64,000 nt of DNA from Bacillus sp. FJAT-28004 (GTDB lineage: Bacteria; Bacillota; Bacilli; Paenibacillales; Paenibacillaceae), in NCBI RefSeq assembly GCF_001280845.1, contig NZ_LGHP01000001.1, forward strand, positions 2,984,356 through 3,048,355. Direction: 5' to 3'. Every line of letters begins with the position of its first letter. Position 1 is the stretch's first letter. This document shows, piece by piece, positions 54,881 through 62,861 of this stretch. The notes beneath the pieces are model-generated. The model worked only from the letters and a program-made list of their open reading frames with translations. It was not told the origin of the DNA and did not search any database. A program made the translations under genes and the position numbers.

Positions 54881-55666
54881 CTATTTATGGCATTCGAGAG
54901 GTTTCGGACAAGCTCTGCAATATTCAGCCGAAGACATCTCATAATAGAAGCAGCAGGTTTGGCGAATATCGGGCAGCTCGCTCATAGTGCCTATATTCGT
55001 TTTGCTCATAAACTTAGTAAACGGATTTCGGCGTTCTCCAAATATGCTCCCAGGTGCAGTCTGCGTAATAAACGTGAAATCTTCATGAAGTCGTTGTAAG
55101 ATTGCCGGATTCGTTTCTTCCTCCAGTCCGTCTTCATAAATCGGAGCCATTCGAACCATCACATTCTCCCATAAGATCACTAGAGGAATTCCACCAAACA
55201 GAGATAAAGCATGAAATAATGGGGAAATATGCTCTGCAAAAAGTTGTCGTAATACATGATCCCGCCACTCTTTCCGCTTCCCAGCTACCGGTTCCGTAAC
55301 GCTTGGTTCTTCAAAGCTCAGATTAGGAAACTTGGATTTAGTCACATTGAACTCGCTGTCGCTGGGTGAAACCAAGCGGCAATTGTCCAACTTCAAGAGC
55401 AGATTCTTGTCGTATACCGTCATCGCATACAGAACAGGAGCAACCACTAGAAAAGCATATCGCTTCGCCAGCATCGACGCTGTTACTCTTCTTGATGGCG
55501 AACCTATTTCGCTCGCTAGCGAATCCAGATAGGTTTCGCATAGCTCCTTATTCAATAAATTTCTTGAATAAATGAAGCGATCAGCGGAGTGAGTATTATT
55601 TTCATAAGAGAAGTGATATCTGCTTTTTAAATTACCCCACTCAGACTTTGAAAGCTTTGCTGACAT
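54881..55666 (-). CDS. FhuF-like ferric-siderophore reductase
   Basis: A 261-residue protein ending in TCCFYYEMSSAEYCRACPK, i.e. CC-x10-C-x2-C, the [2Fe-2S] ligand pattern of FhuF. The preceding part fits the siderophore-interacting fold of the FhuF/IucA-C-terminal family (LFGGIPLVILWENVMVRMAP). Such enzymes reduce the ferric siderophore in the cytoplasm to free the iron. I choose the ATG at 55666, one base after the stop of the binding-protein gene, with AAGG six bases upstream. With the AraC/siderophore-binding gene upstream it forms one iron locus. Confidence 0.85.
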   Translation of the reverse strand: MSAKLSKSEWGNLKSRYHFSYENNTHSADRFIYSRNLLNKELCETYLDSLASEIGSPSRRVTASMLAKRYAFLVVAPVLYAMTVYDKNLLLKLDNCRLVSPSDSEFNVTKSKFPNLSFEEPSVTEPVAGKRKEWRDHVLRQLFAEHISPLFHALSLFGGIPLVILWENVMVRMAPIYEDGLEEETNPAILQRLHEDFTFITQTAPGSIFGERRNPFTKFMSKTNIGTMSELPDIRQTCCFYYEMSSAEYCRACPKPLECHK

Positions 55667-55667
55667 G

Positions 55668-56687
55668 TTATGCCTTACCAAGGAAAATTTCAGCTACCCG
55701 GTCGACAATCATATTGATGGCAATCGGGCCATAATAGGCAATCCATATGTTTGAATCAACATCATAGACTTGATTGTTCTTCACAGCTTCAACATTTTTC
55801 CACGTTTCCGTCTTCTGGATTTCGTCCACTGCCGCCTTGAACATATCATCTTTTACGAGGAAATAATGATTAGCGCCAACTTCCGGGAAAGCTTCTAATG
55901 CAATTTCATAAGCCGTATCCTTTTCCTTCAAGACTGACTCTGGGGCATTCAAGCCTAAATCATTGTATAAAATAGCTCCTGTACGGTGGATTGGCGTATG
56001 TATACGTATCCCCTCATCACGTGGACGCATTAATGCAACAGTCTGATCTCCGAGCTTAGCCTTCAGTTCTACCTTCAGCTTCGCTGTTTTCACGTTATAG
56101 GCTTCCAAGACAGCCTTCGCTTCTTCAGATTTCCCGACAATTTTTCCAAAATTATCTAACGTGACACGCCAATCCTCATTAAAATCAAGCATGATCGTTG
56201 GAGCAATTTTGGACAAGCTCTCATACACTTCTTCTTGGAATTCAGTACAAATAATTAAATCGGGCTCCATGGCCATAATAGCTTCAAGATTGGGCTCATC
56301 CCTTGTACCAAGCAATTTAACATCCTTCAGCTTATCCATTAAATAAGCCGGGAAGTCTGTTTTATCTGCCGCAGCTTTTACGCTGCCTGCTGGCTGCTCT
56401 TCTAAAGTTACCAATTGATCCACAAATTTTGTATCAAGCACCGCAATTTTAAGTGGGCGCTGCTCCAGCGTTGTTTCGCCCTTCATATGTTTAATAACAA
56501 CAGGATACGCCTGCTGCGCTGTTTGCGATACGTTTGTGTTTGTAGAAGCTACATTGGATTCAGCTCCAGTTGGACTAGCCCCTCCCGTATTGTTTCCCGT
56601 GCTATTGCCTGCCGAACATGCACTCAACAATAAAATTAAACTGAGCATCAAGCTAACCGCTAAAACCGACCTCTTACTCCTATTCAT
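55668..56687 (-). CDS. Siderophore-binding lipoprotein from internal start
   Basis: The ATG at 56687 has GGGGGAG about eight bases upstream and opens a 339-residue lipoprotein: signal with lipobox LLSAC, a Thr/Asn/Gly-rich spacer, then the FecB-type binding domain, which ends just before the FhuF-like gene. A 17-of-19 Fur box with an extended -10-like TGTGATAAT lies 27-45 bases upstream. This is the normal structure of an iron-regulated siderophore receptor gene, so independent expression is likely even if the longer product is also made. It would deliver ferric siderophore to a FecCD-type permease not present in the window. Confidence 0.65.
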   Translation of the reverse strand: MNRSKRSVLAVSLMLSLILLLSACSAGNSTGNNTGGASPTGAESNVASTNTNVSQTAQQAYPVVIKHMKGETTLEQRPLKIAVLDTKFVDQLVTLEEQPAGSVKAAADKTDFPAYLMDKLKDVKLLGTRDEPNLEAIMAMEPDLIICTEFQEEVYESLSKIAPTIMLDFNEDWRVTLDNFGKIVGKSEEAKAVLEAYNVKTAKLKVELKAKLGDQTVALMRPRDEGIRIHTPIHRTGAILYNDLGLNAPESVLKEKDTAYEIALEAFPEVGANHYFLVKDDMFKAAVDEIQKTETWKNVEAVKNNQVYDVDSNIWIAYYGPIAINMIVDRVAEIFLGKA

Positions 56688-57632
56688 CCGTATAACTCCC
56701 CCGTCTAATTGTTGATAATGATTATCACAATCACTATCATACGAGAGAGCGTTATCTGCGACAATGGAATTTTGCGACATAGAGGATGAACTTATCCGAC
56801 GGTACTTTCTGAAGTAAAGAGGAGAAACGCCAAAATGCTTCTTAAAGGCTCGGCTAAAATAATAACTATCACCATAACCTACTGATTCTGCAATGGCTTT
56901 AAGCGGCATATTCGTATTCAATAGCATAGTTTGCGCATGATCCATCCGAACCTGAATGAGATACTCCAATGGCCCAATCCGAAGCTGCGCTTTAAATAAT
57001 CGCTGTAGCTTTCTCTCGTTGCAATGAAGGGTACTCGCCAATTCTTGAAGACTAATGGTCTCAGCATAACGTTCCTCCATGAAGCGAATCGTTTGGCTGA
57101 CGTAATCCGGCTGAGCCTTAGCAGTACCCTCAGTGGCATGGAGCTGCTTCATAAGATCGTAAACCAATTGGTGAAACAACGCTCTCACATGAAATCTTTC
57201 CAATTGAATATCGAGCATCCAGTGCGAATACATTTGCTCGATTCTCGTTAGGAGACCTAGCGGATATGCAGGGGCAAAACCATATTGCATTTGAAAAGGA
57301 TTATTGTCTCTATATTCATTTAACAGTTCTTTACGAGCTGGTAAAACGAGAACTGCTTTGTAAAAAATAAAATAATAATCGAGTTTTTCATCAACTTGCA
57401 CAATGTCAATCGTAGCGCCTTTTCCGGCATGGCACACATAAAAACGATTCACCACATGCTCCATTCCGTCGATGAGAATTTTTGCATCACCAGCAGCAGC
57501 GAATAGGAAGGCACTGGCTGGCAATCGGAACCCTTGCAGGCTCTCACTCGATCGCAAAATAGACCGACGAACATCAAGCACCCTTATAGCAGCATGATTC
57601 CATAATGGTATATGTTCCTGTAACGTCATCAT
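55668..57632 (-). CDS. AraC regulator continuous with siderophore-binding lipoprotein
   Basis: One uninterrupted frame of about 654 residues. Residues 1-180 are a cupin-like domain and 190-290 the AraC helix-turn-helix (ISLQELASTLHCNERKLQRL; GYGDSYYFSRAFKKHFGVSP). A short linker leads into a lipoprotein signal (SVLAVSLMLSLILLLSACSA) and a FecB/YfiY-type siderophore-binding domain (IAVLDTKFVDQLVTLEE; PNLEAIMAMEPDLIICTEF). No stop separates the halves, yet a Fur box and ribosome binding site lie inside the linker. B. subtilis Btr is a known AraC-siderophore-binder fusion but lacks a membrane signal. The start is at 57632 or 57629, GGAAGG 5-8 bases upstream. Either a membrane-spanning sensor or two genes whose separating stop was lost. 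Confidence 0.8.
   Translation of the reverse strand: MMTLQEHIPLWNHAAIRVLDVRRSILRSSESLQGFRLPASAFLFAAAGDAKILIDGMEHVVNRFYVCHAGKGATIDIVQVDEKLDYYFIFYKAVLVLPARKELLNEYRDNNPFQMQYGFAPAYPLGLLTRIEQMYSHWMLDIQLERFHVRALFHQLVYDLMKQLHATEGTAKAQPDYVSQTIRFMEERYAETISLQELASTLHCNERKLQRLFKAQLRIGPLEYLIQVRMDHAQTMLLNTNMPLKAIAESVGYGDSYYFSRAFKKHFGVSPLYFRKYRRISSSSMSQNSIVADNALSYDSDCDNHYQQLDGGVIRMNRSKRSVLAVSLMLSLILLLSACSAGNSTGNNTGGASPTGAESNVASTNTNVSQTAQQAYPVVIKHMKGETTLEQRPLKIAVLDTKFVDQLVTLEEQPAGSVKAAADKTDFPAYLMDKLKDVKLLGTRDEPNLEAIMAMEPDLIICTEFQEEVYESLSKIAPTIMLDFNEDWRVTLDNFGKIVGKSEEAKAVLEAYNVKTAKLKVELKAKLGDQTVALMRPRDEGIRIHTPIHRTGAILYNDLGLNAPESVLKEKDTAYEIALEAFPEVGANHYFLVKDDMFKAAVDEIQKTETWKNVEAVKNNQVYDVDSNIWIAYYGPIAINMIVDRVAEIFLGKA
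56714..56732. promoter_or_regulatory. Fur box upstream of the lipoprotein start
   Basis: On the minus strand GATTGTGATAATCATTATC matches the Fur consensus GATAATGATAATCATTATC at 17 of 19 positions. It overlaps an extended -10-like TGTGATAAT. It lies within the continuous AraC/lipoprotein frame, 27-45 bases before the internal ATG at 56687. Confidence 0.8.
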
Positions 57633-57679
57633 GTTCACCTTCCATGTCTATTTACAATTTTCACCTCTCTTATTATATT

Positions 57680-57698
57680 AATAATCATTCTCATTATC
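57680..57698. promoter_or_regulatory. Fur box upstream of the AraC/siderophore gene
   Basis: On the minus strand GATAATGAGAATGATTATT matches the Fur consensus at 16 of 19 positions. It lies about 50 bases upstream of the start codon, in a promoter-sized AT-rich stretch. Iron starvation would derepress the regulator. Confidence 0.75.
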
Positions 57699-57717
57699 AA
57701 AACATTCCTGAAATATC

Positions 57718-57852
57718 GATGATAGATTACGCATGCTGGTTGCTTCAGGAAAGAGAATTCAAGCCTTCAAAGAGTTTAGAAAAAAAAGCGGTGTCAGCCT
57801 CAAAGATGCCAAGGACTACGTAGATGACTTAGAGCGGAATCAATTACAATAA
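57718..57852 (+). pseudogene. Ribosomal L7/L12-like C-terminal fragment
   Basis: The plus strand encodes RLRMLVASGKRIQAFKEF and KKSGVSLKDAKDYVDDLE, which resembles the C-terminal domain of L7/L12 and small L7/L12-like proteins (IxAIKxxREATGxxLKEAKDxVD). The only in-frame ATG (57733) has no ribosome binding site, and a stop lies just upstream of 57718. It is probably a gene remnant with the 5' end lost, or a small gene of about 40 residues. Confidence 0.45.
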
Positions 57853-57866
57853 AAAGGATGGTATAC

Positions 57867-57898
57867 AAAAAAGCACCCATACGCTGTGCACCTTTTTT
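57867..57898. terminator. Possible bidirectional terminator
   Basis: GCAC and GTGC form a short stem flanked by AAAAAA on the left and TTTTTT on the right. It lies between the L7/L12-like fragment and the aldo/keto reductase, which converge here. The stem is short, so strength is uncertain. Confidence 0.5.
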
Positions 57899-57936
57899 CA
57901 AAGTGTCCAGTATATGGGTACCCGTTGAATCCGTCT

Positions 57937-58911
57937 CTACGGCAAGCGATACCACGCAAAAGGTTCTCCATATCGGAACGGGCGGCTAATCTTCTGCAGC
58001 TCCTCTTCTGTATCTGCGGTTAGCTGCAACGATGCACTCTTCATGTTCTCTTTGAGCTGCTCTACTTTTGTCGCACCCACGATCACCGTAGATACGACAG
58101 GCTGATGCATAAGCCATGAGAGCGATAATACGCTTGGCGTGCAGTCCAATTGAGCTGCTAGCTTGGCTACATTTTCGCCCAGTGCAATGGTTTTATTATC
58201 GATAAATCTCTGGAAATTCGGGTCTGTCTGAGCGCGAGAACCCTTTGGTGCTCGCTGCGCTATGCTGTATTTCCCTGACAAAATCCCGCCCGCCAACGGG
58301 AAATACGGGATGATGCCCACACCTTGGTCTAGACACATCGGGACTAGCTCATTTTCCGGCGTTCGATCCGCTAAGGAGTAGCTAACTTGAGTGGACACGA
58401 AGCGGTTTATTCCCAGTCGATCACTGATCCCAAGCGCCTTCATCAGCTCCCACGCAAAGTAATTGGAAGCACCGATGTAACGCACCTTTCCAGAGCGCAC
58501 CATATCCTCTAGCGTTCGCAGCGTTTCCTCAAGTGGTGTTTCAGGATCGAAAGTATGAATTTGATAAAGATCGATATAGTCGGTTTTCAGACGTTTCAAG
58601 CTGTTTTCCAGCTCTGTCTGCAAATGATATCTGGACGAGCCTCGCTCATTTACGCCTGCTCCTCGGACCAACCCTGCTTTTGTAGCTAAGACGACGTTTT
58701 GGCGCTGCCCTTCCAACACCTGACCAATTATTTTTTCGGACTCGGTTGCTGCATAAATATTAGCTGTATCGATAAAGTTGATCCCATTGTCTATCGCGCA
58801 ATGAATGATTTGTTTAGAAGCCTCATAATCCGCGCGTTTGCCAAAGGCGTTGGTGCCTAAGCCGAGCGCGGATACTTTGAGACCGCTATTGCCAAGACGA
58901 CGGTAATCCAT
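57937..58911 (-). CDS. Aldo/keto reductase
   Basis: A 324-residue NADPH-dependent aldo/keto reductase with the (beta/alpha)8 fold. The catalytic set is Asp in GINFIDTANIYAATES (with Tyr), Lys in VVLATKAGLVRG and His in DYIDLYQIHTFDPETPLEET. Cofactor binding is by the later STVIVGATKVEQLKENM. It resembles the YhdN/IolS group. AAAGGAG lies nine bases upstream of the ATG. Substrate unknown; monocistronic. Confidence 0.93.
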   Translation of the reverse strand: MDYRRLGNSGLKVSALGLGTNAFGKRADYEASKQIIHCAIDNGINFIDTANIYAATESEKIIGQVLEGQRQNVVLATKAGLVRGAGVNERGSSRYHLQTELENSLKRLKTDYIDLYQIHTFDPETPLEETLRTLEDMVRSGKVRYIGASNYFAWELMKALGISDRLGINRFVSTQVSYSLADRTPENELVPMCLDQGVGIIPYFPLAGGILSGKYSIAQRAPKGSRAQTDPNFQRFIDNKTIALGENVAKLAAQLDCTPSVLSLSWLMHQPVVSTVIVGATKVEQLKENMKSASLQLTADTEEELQKISRPFRYGEPFAWYRLP

Positions 58912-59168
58912 AATGTCCAGCTCCTTTTCCCATGATTAAAATTAGCTTCTATCCATACATTATACCGTTGTTCTCATTCCATTTCAGTATGGGCTGACCG
59001 GAACACTTCATAATCAAAATTTGCTCGAACCCTGCTTCATGTGAAGCTTCTATTGCAGAAACTTCAATGCCAACATTTTGAATTGTGACCTGTTGTACAT
59101 ATTCTGATATGATAAGAATTAACTTATATATCGGAACAGGCGTTCCACTAGCGGAAAGGAACCATATC

Positions 59169-62100
59169 ATGAGCAAACAGTTGTCCCATCGAGTCATTAA
59201 GCTACTATGCGGCGATACCTTCTATGAACGTGGGGAAGCCTACTATAAAGATGGTAAAGTAACGCTTGCGGACCAAGGCCCGAAGGCAAGCAGCTTTACT
59301 GCCATCGTACTGGGAAACAAGCGCTATGAGGTCACGATCAATATTGACCTGGACGGAGACGTCGAAGCGGAATGCTCCTGTCTTGCTTTTAGCACCTATG
59401 ATAAATATTGCCAGCATGTGGCTGCTGTTTTGCTGCAAATTCATCATTTGCGGAGTGAGCAAGATACACCTGCCCGTATTTACCCCTCACTCCTTCATCC
59501 TGAGGATAGACCTTTCGATGACGATGACTTGGATAACGAGGTGGGTACAGCACATCTCCAAAATCGGTATGCGAAGCATGCAGGGTTAGAAAAGGCAGAT
59601 ACTCGCCTTGCTAACGGCATGTTAGGCTTATTCAGCAACCGTCCGCTGCGCACAAGCCGCAGTCGGTCGCTTTTGGACATGCGTACTCCTCTTGAAGTGG
59701 AGATTACTTGCAAGCTTTTCCCCTACGGCTACCGAAAGCATATGTTCGGCATAGAGCTCAAGGTCGGTCCAAAACGTTTATATATCGTGCAGCAAATACG
59801 AGATTTTCTTGATAAGGTCGATCGGCGGGAGCCTTATGTCTTCTCGAAACATTTTACATATGATCCAGCCCTTCATAGCTTTCAGCAAGAGAACGATGCG
59901 CTACTTGCAAGGCTTATTCATATCTATCGAAATGAAAAGATATTTCGTGAATCACTGACCCGCTCATTTCTAAGAGAGGCTCCGGCAAGCGGTGACCGTA
60001 TGCTGCTCGTGCCTCCCTCCTCTTGGGATAAGACGCTTCCTCTGCTAACGGCTGCGCCAACAGCACAGCTCCTTTATAACAATCTTACGTTTGATGGTAT
60101 TGGTCTGAGCGACGAAGCGATCCCGCTGCATTTTGCGTTTGATCAAGCGACAAGCGAGGGCTATCAATTAGATATTCAAGGACTCGATCAGATCGTCATT
60201 ATGGAGGATTATGAGCTGGTCATTGCAAATGGGAAACTGTTACGACTGAAGCCGGATTCTTGCAAACAACTCATGGAGATGAAGCTGCTGCTCGACACCT
60301 CTCGCAAGCCAAAAATTCATATTGCACCTGAGCAAATGGAGCCTTTTATGGAAAGGGTGATACCGGGGTTAATGAAGCTGGGCAGCGTTGGCATTGCAGA
60401 GTCGATATCCGACCGCGTTCTGCAAACGCAGCTTAAAGCGAAGCTTTTCTTGGATCGCGTAAGAGATCGACTGGTCGCTGGACTTGAGTTCCAATATGGC
60501 GACATCATTATTAACCCGTTAGAGGGAAGCGAGAAATCACGCGGTTCCGATCGCATTCTCATGCGAGACGGAGAACAGGAGCGGCTCATTCTTGAGCTGA
60601 TGGATCTGGTTCCTTTTGCCAAAACCGAAGGCGGTTATTTCATGGAGGACGAGGATTCGGAATTCGAATTTCTCCACAACGTCATCCCGCAGCTTGAGAA
60701 GCTGCTAACCGTGTATGCTACCTCCGCCGTTAAGGTGCGAATTGTGACGAAGCATGCAGCGCCAAAGGTAACCATTAATGTAGATGAGCGTACCGATTGG
60801 CTGGAATTCAAATTCGATATGGACGGCATTCCTGAATCAGAAATTCGTAACCTGTTAAAGTCGCTTGAAGTACAGCGCAAATATCATCGTTTGCCAAACG
60901 GCTCTTTATTACCGCTGGATGGCGCGGAGTTTCAAGAAATCATACATTTCTTAAATGATGTCGGCCTACGCCAAAGCGATGTTCAGGGATCTGAATTCCG
61001 CATACCTACAGCCCGCGGCCTGCATCTCATTGGCTCGCATGAGAATGGGAATGCGGTAAGGCTCGGCAAATCATTCCGCCGGTTATTAGAAAACATGCGA
61101 AACCCTGACAATTTGGATTTCCCTTTACCTGACAAACTCGTGCCGGTGCTCCGGGATTATCAGCAGTACGGCTATCAATGGATGAAAACTCTTGCTCATT
61201 ACCATTTCGGGGGTATTCTTGCCGATGATATGGGACTTGGCAAAACGGTGCAAGGAATTGCGTTTATCGTATCGGTGCTTCCAGAGATTCGGAGGCGAGA
61301 GCAGCCGGCATTAATCGTTGCTCCTGCTTCACTCGTATACAATTGGCTGAATGAGCTGAAGAAATTTGCCCCCGAAGTTCGCGTCGTTATTGCTGACGGC
61401 AGCAAGTCAGAACGCAGCGGCGTGCTGACAGGGGATGCACCCGTAGATGTGATTATTACTTCCTATCCGCTGCTGCGAAGAGATATTGCGGAGTATTTGA
61501 AGCAAAGCTTCCATACACTTATTTTGGATGAGGCCCAATATTTCAAAAATCATACGACTCAAACCGCTCAAGCTGTCAAAGCTGTTGATGCCAGTTATCG
61601 TTTCGCTTTGACAGGTACGCCCGTTGAAAACTCATTAGAGGAGTTATGGTCCATTTTTGGAGCCGTGTTCCCTGCGTTATTTCCTAGCAAACAAGCTTTC
61701 AATGAGCTTTCGCGGGAAGCTGTCGCCAAGCGGGTTCGTCCGTTTCTACTGCGCAGGCTGAAGAGTGATGTACTGAAGGAGCTGCCTGACAAAATCGAAT
61801 CGATTCAAGCATCGGAGCTGCTGCCTGAGCAGAAACAGCTGTATGTAGGTTTCCTTGCTAAGCTGCAACAGGAGACGGTGAAACATTTGAACGAGGAAAG
61901 CTTCCAAAAAAACCGAATTCGAATTTTAGCTGGAATAACACGGCTTCGTCAGCTCTGCTGCCATCCTGCCTTATTCGTAGAAGACTACCGGGGAAGCTCC
62001 GCCAAATTCGAGCAGCTTCTCGAAATTATCGATGAATGCCAGGCCGCAGGCAAGCGACTGCTCATCTTCTCGCAATTTACCGAAATGCTCGGACTAATCG

Positions 62101-62513
62101 GACGGGAGCTGGGTTACCGAGGCATCACTCATTTTTATTTGGACGGACAAACGAAAGCCTCTGAACGCGTCGAGCTCTGTAATCGATTCAATGATGGCGA
62201 GCGTGACCTCTTCCTGCTCTCATTAAAAGCCGGAGGCACTGGACTAAACCTGACGGGTGCCGACACCGTTATTCTCTATGATCTTTGGTGGAATCCCGCT
62301 GTCGAGCAGCAAGCAGCTGATCGCGCGCATCGCATTGGGCAGAAAAACGTCGTACAGGTTATCCGCCTCGTAACGCAAGGGACGGTCGAGGATAAAATGT
62401 ATGAGCTTCAGCAAAAGAAAAAAAATCTGATCGACGAGGTCATCCAGCCTGGGCAGGAGGCATTGTCCTCTCTATCGGAAAAAGATATTCGTGAAATTCT
62501 AATGATAGAATGA
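59169..62513 (+). CDS. SWIM-domain SNF2-family helicase
   Basis: A 1114-residue protein. A SWIM zinc-binding motif (CSCLAFSTYDKYCQH, CxC...CxH) lies at about residues 70-85. A long middle domain (about 150-650) is typical of bacterial SNF2 proteins (SNF2_assoc). The SNF2 motor follows: YQQYGYQWM, ADDMGLGKTVQ (Walker A), LDEAQYFKN (DEAQ), LTGTPVENS, and the second lobe with IFSQFTEML, SLKAGGTGLNL and QAADRAHRIGQ. It is likely a DNA- or RNA polymerase-remodelling ATPase. I choose the ATG at 59169, with AAAGGAA seven bases upstream. A terminator follows. Confidence 0.94.
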   Translation: MSKQLSHRVIKLLCGDTFYERGEAYYKDGKVTLADQGPKASSFTAIVLGNKRYEVTINIDLDGDVEAECSCLAFSTYDKYCQHVAAVLLQIHHLRSEQDTPARIYPSLLHPEDRPFDDDDLDNEVGTAHLQNRYAKHAGLEKADTRLANGMLGLFSNRPLRTSRSRSLLDMRTPLEVEITCKLFPYGYRKHMFGIELKVGPKRLYIVQQIRDFLDKVDRREPYVFSKHFTYDPALHSFQQENDALLARLIHIYRNEKIFRESLTRSFLREAPASGDRMLLVPPSSWDKTLPLLTAAPTAQLLYNNLTFDGIGLSDEAIPLHFAFDQATSEGYQLDIQGLDQIVIMEDYELVIANGKLLRLKPDSCKQLMEMKLLLDTSRKPKIHIAPEQMEPFMERVIPGLMKLGSVGIAESISDRVLQTQLKAKLFLDRVRDRLVAGLEFQYGDIIINPLEGSEKSRGSDRILMRDGEQERLILELMDLVPFAKTEGGYFMEDEDSEFEFLHNVIPQLEKLLTVYATSAVKVRIVTKHAAPKVTINVDERTDWLEFKFDMDGIPESEIRNLLKSLEVQRKYHRLPNGSLLPLDGAEFQEIIHFLNDVGLRQSDVQGSEFRIPTARGLHLIGSHENGNAVRLGKSFRRLLENMRNPDNLDFPLPDKLVPVLRDYQQYGYQWMKTLAHYHFGGILADDMGLGKTVQGIAFIVSVLPEIRRREQPALIVAPASLVYNWLNELKKFAPEVRVVIADGSKSERSGVLTGDAPVDVIITSYPLLRRDIAEYLKQSFHTLILDEAQYFKNHTTQTAQAVKAVDASYRFALTGTPVENSLEELWSIFGAVFPALFPSKQAFNELSREAVAKRVRPFLLRRLKSDVLKELPDKIESIQASELLPEQKQLYVGFLAKLQQETVKHLNEESFQKNRIRILAGITRLRQLCCHPALFVEDYRGSSAKFEQLLEIIDECQAAGKRLLIFSQFTEMLGLIGRELGYRGITHFYLDGQTKASERVELCNRFNDGERDLFLLSLKAGGTGLNLTGADTVILYDLWWNPAVEQQAADRAHRIGQKNVVQVIRLVTQGTVEDKMYELQQKKKNLIDEVIQPGQEALSSLSEKDIREILMIE

Positions 62514-62552
62514 TGGGAATGAAGATTCCCGGGTACAACTTAATTTAGACTA

Positions 62553-62590
62553 AAAACCTCCAAACGACTAACGTTAGGAGGTTTTTTTTT
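62553..62590 (+). terminator. Rho-independent terminator of the helicase gene
   Basis: AAAACCTCC and GGAGGTTTT form a 9-bp stem around a loop with inner AACG/CGTT pairing, followed by TTTTT. It begins about 40 bases after the helicase stop codon. Confidence 0.88.
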
Positions 62591-62697
62591 GGGCTTTTGT
62601 CTTTGGAAGCTATCTATCATTATGGGATAAACATCATCAATTGATACTAGCAGATTTTAATAGAGATAGGGATATTGACCAGTACGAACACTCTATC

Positions 62698-62720
62698 ATG
62701 TACGTATACTTACAGTACAT
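62698..62720. promoter_or_regulatory. Weak candidate operator before the ArsB-like gene
   Basis: ATGTAC and GTACAT form an inverted repeat with an 11-base centre. It lies 142 bases upstream of the permease start; no regulator gene is nearby. The gap 62591-62861 otherwise holds only a 13-codon frame at 62733 (MKRKEDFSPLLEC) without a clear role. Confidence 0.25.
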
Positions 62721-62861
62721 AGATACTAAATCATGAAGAGAAAGGAGGATTTTTCACCTCTGCTAGAATGCTAGTTTACAAAATAGCCTAAGGCTCAATC
62801 AAGAAAAGGAGTGCTGCTGTATAAAGCAAAAAAGGGTTCAAAACTGAAAAGAGGTAAAAGC

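Noticed and set aside
58949..59197. 82-codon minus-strand frame before the helicase
   Set aside because: It overlaps the helicase start region antisense and has no ribosome binding site or known domain.
62698..62720. ArsR-type operator before the ArsB-like gene
   Set aside because: The inverted repeat does not resemble known ArsR sites and no arsR gene is visible; kept only as a low-confidence palindrome.
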